Below, one piece after another: positions 25,364-33,431 of a stretch of 64,000 nucleotides of DNA. The stretch's first letter is position 1, and every line of letters begins with the position of its first letter. Origin of the DNA: Streptomyces sp. NBC_00390 (lineage in GTDB: Bacteria; Actinomycetota; Actinomycetes; Streptomycetales; Streptomycetaceae); contig NZ_CP107945.1 of NCBI RefSeq assembly GCF_036057275.1, positions 7,316,001-7,380,000 on the forward strand. The letters are read 5' to 3'. Below the pieces are notes generated by a model. That model was not told the origin of the DNA. It was given only the letters and a program-made list of their open reading frames with translations, and ran no database searches. The position numbers and the translations under genes were made by a program.

Positions 25364-26698
25364 ATGACACTCACGCTCACCGTCTCCGACCAGGTCAGGG
25401 CCATCGCGCCCGGATTCGTGCACATTGCCGTGGAGGCCCGAGGAGTGGTCAACGGGCCCAGCAGTGAGGACAGTTCGGCCCTGCTGGAGGATGCCGCAGG
25501 CCGGCTGGCCGCGCGCCTGGACGGCCGCGCCCCGCACGAGGACCCCCACATGGCGGCATGGCGTCAGGCCTACGCGGCCTTCGGGGCCAAGCCCTCCCGT
25601 ACCCGCAACTCCGCGGAGGCGCTCGCCAGGCGCGCCCTCGCCGACGGCGGGCTGCCGCGCATCAACGCGCTCGTCGACCTCTACAACGCCATCAGCGTGG
25701 CCCACCTGATTCCGGTCGGCGGCGAGGACACCGACCACATCGTGGGCGGCATGCGGCTCGTACGTGCCACCGGGCAGGAGCCGTTCGTCACCACGGCGGG
25801 CGGCGAGCAGGCCGTGGACCACCCCGAGCCGGGCGAGGTCGTCTGGTGCGACGAGGAAGGCGTGACCTGCCGCCGCTGGAACTGGCGCCAGGGCGTACGC
25901 ACCCGGCTCACCGAGCACTCCGTGAACGCGCTGTTCCTGCTGGAGGGCATGGCCCCGACGACGAGCGGCGAGCTGGAGGCCGCAGCCACCGAACTCGCCG
26001 AGTCGCTGGAGAAGTTGAGCCCCGGGGCGCAGATCACCGTCCACGCCCCGCGGCAGCCGCTACCGGGCCTCGCGCACCTCGGCCGGTGTCGGCGCGGTAC
26101 CCCCGAGGTGCGCCGGTACCCACCAGGTGTCGTGGGCGTCCTTGGGACGTACCGGGTACGCGCGCTGCGCGGCCTCGAGCAGCTCCTGCACCCGCTCGCG
26201 CAGACGCCGGGTGATCGCGCCCGCGTACTGGTCCGTCGGGGCCTCGACCGGCTCGCCGACTCGTATCGTCACCGGGATGTGGGAGCGCGAGAAGTTGCGC
26301 GGGCGGCCCTTGGTCCACAGTCGCTGGGTGCCCCACAGCGCCATCGGGATCAGCGGCACGCCGGCCTCCTGGGCCAGCCGGGCGGCGCCCGACTTGAAGG
26401 ACTTCAGCGTGAAGGACTGCGAGATGGTGGCTTCGGGGAAGACACCGACGATCTCGCCCGAGCGCAGCGAGTCGAGGGCATGGGCGTAGGCCGCCTCACC
26501 CTGCTTACGGTCCACCGGGATGTGCTTCATGCCCCGCATCAGCGGACCGGAGATCTTGTGCCGGAACACGGACTCCTTCGCCATGAAGCGGACCAGGCGC
26601 TTCTGCGGCAGCGCGGCCAGACCGGTGAAGATGAAGTCCAGATAGCTGATGTGGTTGCTGACGAGCACCGCCCCGCCGGACCGCGGAATGTTCTGTGA
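25364..26698 (+). CDS. B3/B4 tRNA-binding (PheT editing-like) domain protein with extended antisense tail
   Basis: The first ~230 codons (25364 to about 26055) read as a free-standing B3/B4 domain, the editing domain of phenylalanyl-tRNA synthetase beta: APGFVHIAVEARGV, LPRINALVDLYNAISVAHLI, PVGGEDTDHIVGGMRL, NWRQGVRTRLTEHSVNALFL. Stand-alone members are thought to edit mischarged tRNA or bind related ligands. No stop follows the domain: the frame continues 640 bases antisense across the acyltransferase gene to 26698, giving 444 residues with a composition unlike protein. Either the natural stop was lost or a frameshift lies near 26050. ATG 25364 is preceded by AAGG. Confidence 0.75.
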   Translation: MTLTLTVSDQVRAIAPGFVHIAVEARGVVNGPSSEDSSALLEDAAGRLAARLDGRAPHEDPHMAAWRQAYAAFGAKPSRTRNSAEALARRALADGGLPRINALVDLYNAISVAHLIPVGGEDTDHIVGGMRLVRATGQEPFVTTAGGEQAVDHPEPGEVVWCDEEGVTCRRWNWRQGVRTRLTEHSVNALFLLEGMAPTTSGELEAAATELAESLEKLSPGAQITVHAPRQPLPGLAHLGRCRRGTPEVRRYPPGVVGVLGTYRVRALRGLEQLLHPLAQTPGDRARVLVRRGLDRLADSYRHRDVGAREVARAALGPQSLGAPQRHRDQRHAGLLGQPGGARLEGLQREGLRDGGFGEDTDDLARAQRVEGMGVGRLTLLTVHRDVLHAPHQRTGDLVPEHGLLRHEADQALLRQRGQTGEDEVQIADVVADEHRPAGPRNVL

Positions 26699-26782
26699 CC
26701 CCTGGATGTCGATCTTCAGGTCGAGTGCCTTGAACATCGTGAGGGCGGCACCGACGACCGGCCGATAGACGAGCTCTGCCAT
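26060..26782 (-). CDS. plsC: 1-acyl-sn-glycerol-3-phosphate acyltransferase
   Basis: A 240-residue PlsC-type acyltransferase that makes phosphatidate from lysophosphatidate. Motif I is SNHISYLDF (NHxxxxD), motif II lies near RFMAKESVFRHKISGPLMRG, and motif III is VGVFPEATISQS (PEGT variant PEAT). A hydrophobic N-terminal segment suggests membrane association. ATG 26782 fits the family start; the longer frame to 26875 adds a basic segment. Its 3' part lies antisense to the runaway tail of the B3/B4 gene. Confidence 0.92.
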   Translation of the reverse strand: MAELVYRPVVGAALTMFKALDLKIDIQGSQNIPRSGGAVLVSNHISYLDFIFTGLAALPQKRLVRFMAKESVFRHKISGPLMRGMKHIPVDRKQGEAAYAHALDSLRSGEIVGVFPEATISQSFTLKSFKSGAARLAQEAGVPLIPMALWGTQRLWTKGRPRNFSRSHIPVTIRVGEPVEAPTDQYAGAITRRLRERVQELLEAAQRAYPVRPKDAHDTWWVPAHLGGTAPTPAEVREAR

Positions 26783-26943
26783 CTGAGGAGGACCCTTTCG
26801 TCGTGCCCGGGGAGGGTTCTCCCGGCGGAAGTTACGCAGCCGTAGGTTTTCGGCATCGGGCCGATCGTGCCCCATGTACGGCGCGTAGACCAGTCCCGGC
26901 GCCCTGTGTGGGCGAGATTCTTGTCACGTCACGTTGGTTCACC

Positions 26944-27360
26944 TCACCGACTCATCTGCGTCGCCCGCCTGAGCAGCAGGTACACCTCGCACCCGAGGCA
27001 GTACCCGAAGGCGGCGCTGAGGAAGGCCGCGGCCAGCGCGCAGCCGACGGCGGCGAGCCCGAGCCACTGGGCTCCCAGGGCCGGCCCGGCGAGGCCGAGC
27101 ACGCCGAAGAACAGTCCGACGGCCTGCGCGAAACGCGGCGGCGCCGGCGACTCGACCTCGGTTGGCGGACCGATGCGGGGGCGCACGGCGGTACGGAACA
27201 GCCATCCGTAGGGAGTGCGCTGCACGCCGAGCGCCGTGCCCACGGCGAAGCAGAGCGTCTGCCAGGCCAGCAGCAGATCGCTGCCCGTGACGAGTACGAC
27301 GGCGAGTACGAGTGCGGTGACGGCGGCCCCGAAGCGCGGCCCCCTGACGTCGATGTCCAT
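26944..27360 (-). CDS. DUF4395 family membrane protein
   Basis: A 138-residue protein with about four hydrophobic helices. It begins MDIDVRGPRFGAAVTALVLA and ends with the DUF4395 Cys motif FGYCLGCEVYLLLRR. The family commonly neighbours thioredoxin-like genes, as here, and the CxxC could take part in membrane redox chemistry (inference). It is divergent from the thioredoxin gene with only 76 bases between starts. Confidence 0.85.
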   Translation of the reverse strand: MDIDVRGPRFGAAVTALVLAVVLVTGSDLLLAWQTLCFAVGTALGVQRTPYGWLFRTAVRPRIGPPTEVESPAPPRFAQAVGLFFGVLGLAGPALGAQWLGLAAVGCALAAAFLSAAFGYCLGCEVYLLLRRATQMSR

Positions 27361-27436
27361 GCCGCACAGCATCGCGCACCGGATCCGGCCCCGGACGCCG
27401 GGAATCTTTGCGGTCCTGTGAACGCTGCACCCTGGG

Positions 27437-27850
27437 ATGTCCGGACTCATGGTGTGTGTGGCGGTGCTCGCGGCGGCGAGCGCCTTCGGGCTGTGGCAGC
27501 GGCGCAGCAACGGGAGGCTGAAGGTGCGGGAGCGGGACGCGGAGCGGCGCCTGGGCGTGGGCGAACTGGGTGCGGAGCTCGGACGCCGGGCGACGCTGGT
27601 GCAGTTCTCCAGCGCGTTCTGCCAGCCGTGCCGGGCCACCCGGCGCACCCTCGCCGACATCGCCGGCATGGTCGAGGGCGTCGTCCATGTGGAGCTGGAC
27701 GCCGAGGACCGGCTCGAGCTGGTACGGGAGCTCGGTGTCATGAAGACACCCACCGTGCTCGTGCTCGACGCCGACGGACGGATCGTCACCAGAGCCGCCG
27801 GCCAGCCGCGCAAGGCGGATGTGATCGCCGCCCTCGGCCGGGTGTTCTGA
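27437..27850 (+). CDS. Membrane-anchored thioredoxin family protein
   Basis: A 137-residue protein with an N-terminal membrane helix (LMVCVAVLAAASAFGLW) followed by a thioredoxin fold. The active site is FCQPC (CxxC) in LVQFSSAFCQPCRATRRTL, and the cis-Pro is in GVMKTPTVLVLD. It is probably anchored with the redox domain facing out or in; orientation is uncertain. It is divergent from DUF4395 and upstream of a flavin reductase gene, suggesting thiol redox work. Confidence 0.9.
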   Translation: MSGLMVCVAVLAAASAFGLWQRRSNGRLKVRERDAERRLGVGELGAELGRRATLVQFSSAFCQPCRATRRTLADIAGMVEGVVHVELDAEDRLELVRELGVMKTPTVLVLDADGRIVTRAAGQPRKADVIAALGRVF

Positions 27851-27886
27851 CTTTGCGTGACCCTGGTCCCACATTCCGGTGCGCAC

Positions 27887-27916
27887 TTGACTGCACGCGC
27901 GGACAATCGTCAGTCT
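27887..27916 (+). promoter_or_regulatory. Promoter of the leader peptide / flavin reductase transcript
   Basis: TTGACT (27887-27892) and CAGTCT (27911-27916) are spaced 18 bases apart. The predicted transcription start falls at about 27923, exactly on the GTG of the leader ORF, so the leader would be translated from a leaderless mRNA. Confidence 0.6.
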
Positions 27917-27922
27917 GACGCT

Positions 27923-28120
27923 GTGCCACCGATTCTCCTTCTCCACGGGCGGGCTCATGTGGACCTCGCCCGGAACGCGAGTGCGCGCTGTCCGGCTGAC
28001 CGGGCAGTCGCAGCCACCCCGTTCGCATCTCCCGCAGAAGGACTCCTCGATGACGGCCTCGCCCGATCTCGGCACGACACAGCTCGCCTCGCCCGATCTG
28101 CTCCGGTCGGTCTTCCGTAG
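27923..28120 (+). CDS. Cysteine-type leader peptide (RxHVDLxRxxSxxC family), overlapping flavin reductase start
   Basis: The plus frame from GTG 27923 begins VPPILLLHGRAHVDLARNAS and continues ARCPADRA. This matches the actinobacterial 'putative leader peptide' pattern (R-x-H-x-D-L-x-R-x-x-S-x-x-C) that I recall upstream of sulfur and cysteine genes, where ribosome stalling at Cys is thought to control the next gene. Most such leaders stop soon after the Cys; this one stays open to 28120 and overlaps the flavin reductase start by 71 bases in another frame. Translation of the leader could therefore directly help or hinder initiation at 28050. Confidence 0.6.
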   Translation: MPPILLLHGRAHVDLARNASARCPADRAVAATPFASPAEGLLDDGLARSRHDTARLARSAPVGLP

Positions 28121-28556
28121 GCACGCCGCCGGCGTCGCGGTGATCACGGCCCAGGGCGCCCGCCCGGTCGGGTTCACCGCCACCTCGCTCACCTCCGTCG
28201 CGGCCGACCCGCCGCTGCTCTCCTTCGGGGTGGGGACCTCCTCCTCCAGCTGGTCCGTGCTCGCCGAGGCCGAGCACATAGGCGTCCACGTGCTCGGCGA
28301 GCATCAGCAGGAGCTGGCGGCCACCTTCGCGCGCAGCGGGGCCGACCGGTTCGCTTCGCCGACGAGCTGGCGTACGGGCCCGGAGGGCGTACCGGTGCTC
28401 GACGGCGTGCTCGCCTGGCTGGTGTGCCGTGTCGTCGCCCGCGTACCCGCCGGGGATCATCGGCTCGTGATCGCCGAGGCCGTCGTCGGCGACCCCGCCG
28501 GGGCGGGGCGGCCCCTGCTCTACCACCAAGGACGCTTCAACGCGCTGAGGGACTGA
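28050..28556 (+). CDS. Flavin reductase family protein
   Basis: A 168-residue FMN-binding split-barrel flavin reductase: FRRHAAGVAVITAQG, GFTATSLTSVAADPPLLSFG (diagnostic), WLVCRVVARVPAGDHRLVIA and PLLYHQGRFNAL. The family supplies reduced FMN to two-component monooxygenases such as alkanesulfonate or other sulfur-releasing enzymes. ATG 28050 has GAAGGA at 8 bases. The upstream cysteine-type leader peptide points to sulfur-linked regulation. Confidence 0.92.
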   Translation: MTASPDLGTTQLASPDLLRSVFRRHAAGVAVITAQGARPVGFTATSLTSVAADPPLLSFGVGTSSSSWSVLAEAEHIGVHVLGEHQQELAATFARSGADRFASPTSWRTGPEGVPVLDGVLAWLVCRVVARVPAGDHRLVIAEAVVGDPAGAGRPLLYHQGRFNALRD

Positions 28557-28600
28557 AAGTTCCCCCGCGGCGCCGGAGAATGGCACGCTGGGGGCGTTGG

Positions 28601-28633
28601 CAAGGTCACAGCGCCAAGCGCTTGCTTACCTTG
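28601..28633. promoter_or_regulatory. Nested inverted repeats upstream of etfBA
   Basis: CAAGGT (28601-28606) and ACCTTG (28628-28633) flank a perfect CAAGCGCTTG palindrome at 28615-28624. They sit 130-160 bases before the etfB start in an AT-richer stretch. They look like a repressor operator, possibly of a fatty-acid-responsive TetR protein; the identity is a guess. Confidence 0.45.
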
Positions 28634-28765
28634 AAAACACCCGATGTACTGACGAGTAATATTTCGATCGGAGCGCGGCCCGCCCCGACCGGGATCCGCC
28701 CCATCGGACGCCTATGCTGCGTTCACAAGGCATTCCAGTAGAGACGATGCAGTAGGAGAGCCGGC

Positions 28766-29551
28766 GTGAGCCTGAGGATCGTTGTCTGTGTGAAGTACGT
28801 GCCCGACGCCACCGGCGACCGGCACTTCGCCGATGACCTGACCGTCGACCGTGATGACGTGGACGGCCTTCTGTCCGAGCTCGACGAGTACGCGGTCGAG
28901 CAGGCGCTGCAGATCGCCGACGAGGCGGACGACGCCGAGGTCACCGTGCTGACGGTCGGCCCCGAGGACGCCAAGGACGCGCTGCGCAAGGCTCTGTCGA
29001 TGGGCGCCGACAAGGCCGTCCACGTCGAGGACGACGACCTGCACGGCTCCGACGTGATGGGCACCTCGCTGGTGCTGGCCAAGGCGATCGAGAAGACCGG
29101 CTACGACCTGGTCATCGCCGGTATGGCCTCCACCGACGGCACCATGGGCGTGCTGCCGGCGATCCTCGCCGAGCGTCTGGGTGTCCCGCAGGTCACCCTG
29201 CTGTCCGAGGTCTCGGTCGAGGACGGTGTCGTCAAGGGCCGCCGTGACGGTGACACCGCGAGCGAGCAGCTCGAGGCGTCCCTGCCGGCCGTCGTGTCCG
29301 TGACGGACCAGTCGGGTGAGGCCCGTTACCCGTCTTTCAAGGGCATCATGGCCGCCAAGAAGAAGCCGGTCGAGTCCCTGGACCTCGAGGACCTCGAGAT
29401 CGACGCCGACGAGGTCGGCCTCGAGGGCGCCTGGACCAAGGTCGACTCGGCGGCCGAGCGTCCGGCCCGCACCGCCGGCACGATCGTCAAGGACGAGGGC
29501 GAGGGCGGCAAGCAGCTCGCGGAGTTCCTCGCGAGCCAGAAGTTCATCTGA
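28766..29551 (+). CDS. etfB: Electron transfer flavoprotein subunit beta
   Basis: The 261-residue beta subunit of ETF, which collects electrons from acyl-CoA and other dehydrogenases. Signatures: RIVVCVKYVPD at the start, LDEYAVEQALQIAD, VTVLTVGPEDAKDALRKAL (AMP/FAD region) and VIAGMASTDGTMGVLPAILA. GTG 28766 is preceded by AGGAGAG. etfA follows 58 bases later, and the pair forms one operon ending at a strong terminator. Confidence 0.97.
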   Translation: MSLRIVVCVKYVPDATGDRHFADDLTVDRDDVDGLLSELDEYAVEQALQIADEADDAEVTVLTVGPEDAKDALRKALSMGADKAVHVEDDDLHGSDVMGTSLVLAKAIEKTGYDLVIAGMASTDGTMGVLPAILAERLGVPQVTLLSEVSVEDGVVKGRRDGDTASEQLEASLPAVVSVTDQSGEARYPSFKGIMAAKKKPVESLDLEDLEIDADEVGLEGAWTKVDSAAERPARTAGTIVKDEGEGGKQLAEFLASQKFI

Positions 29552-29609
29552 GCTTCGGTCATCACCCCAACCGCCCCTCACACTTCGCAAGCAGGAGAGA
29601 AGAAGTCCC

Positions 29610-30572
29610 ATGGCTGAAGTTCTCGTCTACGTCGACCACGTGGACGGCGCCGTCCGCAAGCCCACCCTGGAGCTGCTGACGCTGGCCCGCCGCATCGGTG
29701 AGCCCGTGGCTGTCGCCCTGGGTGCCGGCGCCGAGGCCACCGCCGCCACGCTCGCCGAGCACGGCGCGGTCAAGGTCCTGACCGCGGACGCCGCCGAGTT
29801 CGCCGACTACCTCGTCGTGCCGAAGGTGGACGCGCTGCAGGCCGCGTACGAGGCCGTCTCCCCGGCCGCCGTGCTCGTGCCGTCCTCCGCCGAGGGCAAG
29901 GAGATCGCGGCCCGTCTCGCGGTCCGCATCGGCTCCGGCATCATCACCGACGCCGTCGACCTCGAGGCCGGCGACGAGGGCCCGGTGGCGACGCAGTCCG
30001 CGTTCGCGGCCTCCTTCACCACCAAGTCCCGCGTCTCCAAGGGCACCCCGGTCATCACGGTCAAGCCGAACTCGGCTCCCGTCGAGGCCGCCCCGGCCGC
30101 CGGTGCGGTCGAGGCGCTCGCCGTGTCGTTCTCCGAGAAGGCCACCGGCACCAAGGTCGTCTCGCGCACCCCGCGTGAGTCCACCGGCCGCCCCGAGCTG
30201 ACCGAGGCCGCGATCGTGGTCTCCGGCGGCCGTGGCGTCAACGGTGCCGAGAACTTCGCGATCATCGAGGCGCTGGCCGACTCGCTCGGTGCCGCCGTCG
30301 GCGCCTCCCGCGCCGCCGTCGACGCCGGCTGGTACCCGCACACCAACCAGGTCGGCCAGACCGGCAAGTCGGTCTCGCCGCAGCTGTACATCGCCTCCGG
30401 TATCTCCGGCGCGATCCAGCACCGGGCCGGTATGCAGACCTCGAAGACCATCGTGGCCATCAACAAGGACGCCGAGGCCCCGATCTTCGACCTGGTCGAC
30501 TACGGCGTGGTCGGCGACCTCTTCGAGGTCGTCCCGCAGCTGACCGACGAGGTCAACACCCGCAAGGGCTGA
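29610..30572 (+). CDS. etfA: Electron transfer flavoprotein subunit alpha
   Basis: The 320-residue alpha subunit of ETF, which carries the redox FAD and passes electrons to the quinone pool via ETF dehydrogenase. The C-terminal FAD domain has VVSGGRGVNGAENFAIIEA, then GASRAAVDAGWYPHTNQVGQ, TGKSVSPQLYIASGISGAIQ, and IVAINKDAEAPIFDLVDYG. ATG 29610 with GCAGGAGAG upstream. It pairs with etfB. Confidence 0.97.
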   Translation: MAEVLVYVDHVDGAVRKPTLELLTLARRIGEPVAVALGAGAEATAATLAEHGAVKVLTADAAEFADYLVVPKVDALQAAYEAVSPAAVLVPSSAEGKEIAARLAVRIGSGIITDAVDLEAGDEGPVATQSAFAASFTTKSRVSKGTPVITVKPNSAPVEAAPAAGAVEALAVSFSEKATGTKVVSRTPRESTGRPELTEAAIVVSGGRGVNGAENFAIIEALADSLGAAVGASRAAVDAGWYPHTNQVGQTGKSVSPQLYIASGISGAIQHRAGMQTSKTIVAINKDAEAPIFDLVDYGVVGDLFEVVPQLTDEVNTRKG

Positions 30573-30589
30573 CCCGCACATGTCCGCGA

Positions 30590-30625
30590 CAGGGGCCGCA
30601 CGGTGATCTTCACCGCGCGGCCCCT
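30590..30625 (+). terminator. Terminator of etfBA
   Basis: CAGGGGCCGCACGGTGA and TCACCGCGCGGCCCCTG form a near-perfect stem with a 3-base TCT loop, 18 bases after the etfA stop. Confidence 0.85.
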
Positions 30626-30674
30626 GGCCGTTGTGAGGGACCATTGACGCAGGTCATGGCCGCCCGTTAACTTC

Positions 30675-30706
30675 GTTCAACAGAATGTTGATTCCGCTGA
30701 GCGGAA
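30675..30706. promoter_or_regulatory. Double palindrome upstream of DUF6986 gene
   Basis: TTCAAC-AGAAT-GTTGA (about 30676-30690) is followed at once by the perfect 15-base palindrome TTCCGCTGAGCGGAA at 30692-30706, ending 25 bases before the ATG. This suits IclR- or TetR-type repression; DUF6986 genes in Streptomyces often belong to purine/allantoin catabolism, which IclR-family AllR controls (inference). Confidence 0.5.
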
Positions 30707-30730
30707 ACAGAGTGTGCGGAGGGTGCGGGA

Positions 30731-32020
30731 ATGGGGCAGCAGGAGAAGGTGGCGACAAGCCTCGCCGGTGCGGTCAGCGAAGGCATCAGCGCCTCCCTCG
30801 CGCCGGTGGACGCCGAGCTCGCCCGCCGCTATCCGGGAGACCCCGGCACTCGCCAGCCGGTCCACACCGTCTATGTACCAGGCAATGCCTTCGGTGCGGA
30901 CACCATCCGCTCCTGGGGCGACACGGCCCTCGCGGCCCTCGACGAGCACGCTCCCGACGCGGCCTCGCTCGCCCGCGTCCTCGGCCTGTCCGACCAACTC
31001 GCCGGGCCCGTGTACACACGCGTACGGGCCAAGCTGGAGCGCGAGCCGGTCGAGGACCTCCGCGTCGACTTCGAGGACGGCTACGCGGGGCGTGAGGAAG
31101 ACGCCGACGCCGCGCGCGCCGCACGTCTGATCGCCGACGCGTATGACCGGGGGACTGCCGCCCCGTACATGGGCATCCGCATGAAGTGCATGGAAGCCGC
31201 CGTACGCGACCGGGGGATCCGCACCCTCGACATCTTCCTCACCGGTCTGATGGAGGCCGGCGGCCTGCCGGACGGGCTGGTGCTCACCCTGCCCAAGGTC
31301 ACCTACGCCGAGCAGGTCAGCGCGATGGTGCGGCTGCTGGAGGAGTTCGAGAAGGCCCGCGGCCTCCAGGCCGGCCGGATCGGCTTCGAGATCCAGATCG
31401 AGACCAGTCAGTCCATCCTCGCCGCCGACGGCACCGCCACCGTCGCCCGGATGATCGACGCAGCCGAAGGCCGCGCCACCGGGCTGCACTACGGCACCTT
31501 CGACTACAGCGCCTGCCTCGGCGTCAGCGCCGCCTACCAGGCCAGTGACCACCCCGCTGCCGACCACGCCAAGGCGATCATGCAGGTCGCCGCCGCCGGC
31601 ACCGGCGTGCGGGTCAGCGACGGCTCCACCAACGTGCTGCCGGTCGGCCCGACGGAGAAGGTCCACGACGCCTGGCGGCTGCACTACGGCCTCACCCGGC
31701 GGGCCCTGGCCCGTGCCTACTACCAGGGCTGGGACATGCACCCGGGTCATCTCCCGACCCGCTACGCCGCCGTGTTCGCCTTCTACCGCGAAGGCTTCGA
31801 GCAGGCCGCGGCGCGCCTCGCCGCCTACGCCAACCAGGCCGGCGGCGACGTCATGGACGAGCCGGCGACCGCCAAGGCGCTCAGCTCCTATCTGCTGCGC
31901 GGCATCGACTGCGGCGCACTCGACACCGCCGAAGTCGCCCGGCTCACCGGCCTGTCGCGCTCGGAGCTCGACGCGTACGCCGCACCTCGTCGCGGAGACC
32001 TGACGGCAACAGCACGGTGA
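30731..32020 (+). CDS. DUF6986 family protein (HpcH/HpaI aldolase-citrate lyase-like)
   Basis: A 429-residue TIM-barrel protein related to the CitE/HpcH aldolase superfamily and malate-synthase-like enzymes. The metal/acid motifs are EDLRVDFEDGYAGREEDAD (DFEDGY is typical of CitE-like enzymes) and IGFEIQIETSQSIL. GLHYGTFDYSACLG and QGWDMHPGHLPTRY form the rest of the barrel face. Reaction unknown; condensation or cleavage of a glyoxylate or acyl-CoA type substrate is plausible. ATG 30731 follows GTGCGGAGGGTGCGGGA. Palindromes immediately upstream suggest repressor control. Confidence 0.85.
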   Translation: MGQQEKVATSLAGAVSEGISASLAPVDAELARRYPGDPGTRQPVHTVYVPGNAFGADTIRSWGDTALAALDEHAPDAASLARVLGLSDQLAGPVYTRVRAKLEREPVEDLRVDFEDGYAGREEDADAARAARLIADAYDRGTAAPYMGIRMKCMEAAVRDRGIRTLDIFLTGLMEAGGLPDGLVLTLPKVTYAEQVSAMVRLLEEFEKARGLQAGRIGFEIQIETSQSILAADGTATVARMIDAAEGRATGLHYGTFDYSACLGVSAAYQASDHPAADHAKAIMQVAAAGTGVRVSDGSTNVLPVGPTEKVHDAWRLHYGLTRRALARAYYQGWDMHPGHLPTRYAAVFAFYREGFEQAAARLAAYANQAGGDVMDEPATAKALSSYLLRGIDCGALDTAEVARLTGLSRSELDAYAAPRRGDLTATAR

Positions 32021-32214
32021 CAACCGTCTGTTGAACAACGCGGGCGCGCAGCACGGGAGTTGTCGGTGGAGAGGGCGGCGGGCCGGGCGGGAAGGCCCAG
32101 GTCCCCGTCGGTGACGTGCACCTCCGGGTGGCGGCAACGACACGCCGGTGCCGCGTCCGACGGTCGGCCCGAGCCGTGCGCGCACCCCGGCCGTGGGATG
32201 CGCGCGACGGCGCG

Positions 32215-33270
32215 TCAGCCGGCCGGCGGGATCTCGCCGGAGCCGCGCGGGATCAGCACCGTTTCGAGCGCCACCTGTGACGGCTCCTCGGCGGCACCGT
32301 CGAGCCGGCGGAACAGCCGGTCCGCGGCCGTACGCCCGAGCGCAGCCGCGTCCTGGGCTATGACCGTGATGCCCAGCAGGTCGGCGAGCTCGATGTCGTC
32401 GAAGCCGACCAGGGCGATCTGCCTGTCGTGGCCGGCCAGGACCCGTACCGCGGTCACCGTCACCCGGTTGTTGCCGGCGAAGATCGCGGTGACCGGCTCC
32501 GCTCCCTCGAGCATGGCGGTGACGGCCGACCGCACCCGCTCCGGGGCCGTCGAGCCGAGCGAGACCCACGCGTCGTCGACCGCGAGCCCGGCGTCCTCCA
32601 TCGCGGCGCGGTAGCCGCGCAGGCGCTCGACGGCGGTATGGATACGCGGCTGGTCACCGATGAAGCCGATCCGGCGGTGACCGTGCGCGATCAGATGGGC
32701 CACGCCCGCGCGGGCGCCGCCGAAGCTGTCCGAGAGGACGACGTCCGCGTCGATCTGGCCCGCGGGGCGGTCGACGAACACGGTGGCGATGCCGGCCTTG
32801 ATCTCCGGCTCCAGATAGCGGTGGTCGTGACCGGCCGGGATGACGATCAGGCCGTCCACCCGGCGTGCGCACAGCGCGAGCACCAACTCCTGCTCACGCT
32901 CGGGGTCCTCGGCACTGGATCCGTTGATCAGCAGCGCTCCGTGGGCCCGGGCGACCTCCTCCACGGCACGGCTGAGCGGACCGTAGAACGGGTCGGCGAG
33001 ATCCTCCAGCACCAGGCCGATCGACGCGGTGCGGCCCTTGCGCAGCACCCGGGCGCTGTCGTTGCGGCGGAAGCCGAGCGACTCGATGGCCTCCTGCACC
33101 CGGCGCTCGGTGTCGGGGGTGACACCCGGCTCCCCGTTGACCACCCGGGAGACCGTCTTGAGTCCTACTCCCGCCCGCGCCGCGACATCCTTCATCGTGG
33201 GCCGGTTGCCGTAGCGGGGTTCGGGGCCTCGAGGGCTCCCCGGCGGCAGGGGACGGGTGGAGTCGGCCAC
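32215..33270 (-). CDS. LacI family transcriptional regulator
   Basis: A 351-residue LacI regulator. The HTH is PTMKDVAARAGVGLKTVSRV plus the hinge RRNDSARVLRKGRTASIGLV, then a periplasmic-binding-like sugar domain (FVDRPAGQIDADVVLSDSFG, AIFAGNNRVTVTAVRVLAGH, LVGFDDIELADLLGITVIAQ). About 25 residues precede the HTH; GTG 33270 is my start, ATG 33318 an alternative. It is divergent from a ROK sugar kinase, with a LacI-type palindrome between them, and a broken sugar ABC permease lies beyond the kinase. It probably controlled the whole sugar locus. Confidence 0.92.
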   Translation of the reverse strand: MADSTRPLPPGSPRGPEPRYGNRPTMKDVAARAGVGLKTVSRVVNGEPGVTPDTERRVQEAIESLGFRRNDSARVLRKGRTASIGLVLEDLADPFYGPLSRAVEEVARAHGALLINGSSAEDPEREQELVLALCARRVDGLIVIPAGHDHRYLEPEIKAGIATVFVDRPAGQIDADVVLSDSFGGARAGVAHLIAHGHRRIGFIGDQPRIHTAVERLRGYRAAMEDAGLAVDDAWVSLGSTAPERVRSAVTAMLEGAEPVTAIFAGNNRVTVTAVRVLAGHDRQIALVGFDDIELADLLGITVIAQDAAALGRTAADRLFRRLDGAAEEPSQVALETVLIPRGSGEIPPAG

Positions 33271-33357
33271 AGTGCGCTGTCCTGTCTGATGTCGATGCCT
33301 GCCGTCCGGGGCCGGCATTAGGCATATATGACGGTGTGGCGTCGAGCATAGGCCCTG

Positions 33358-33369
33358 GACAACGTTGTC
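33358..33369. promoter_or_regulatory. LacI-type operator between the LacI and ROK kinase genes
   Basis: GACAACGTTGTC is a perfect 12-base palindrome with central CG, the typical form of LacI-family operators (for example TGACAACGTTGTCA). It lies 63 bases before the kinase ATG and 88 bases before the LacI start. Confidence 0.75.
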
Positions 33370-33431
33370 AGGGGAATGGAGACTGTTATCGAAACCGCAG
33401 CTCCGACAGCTCTCCGGGGGAACGCACACCG

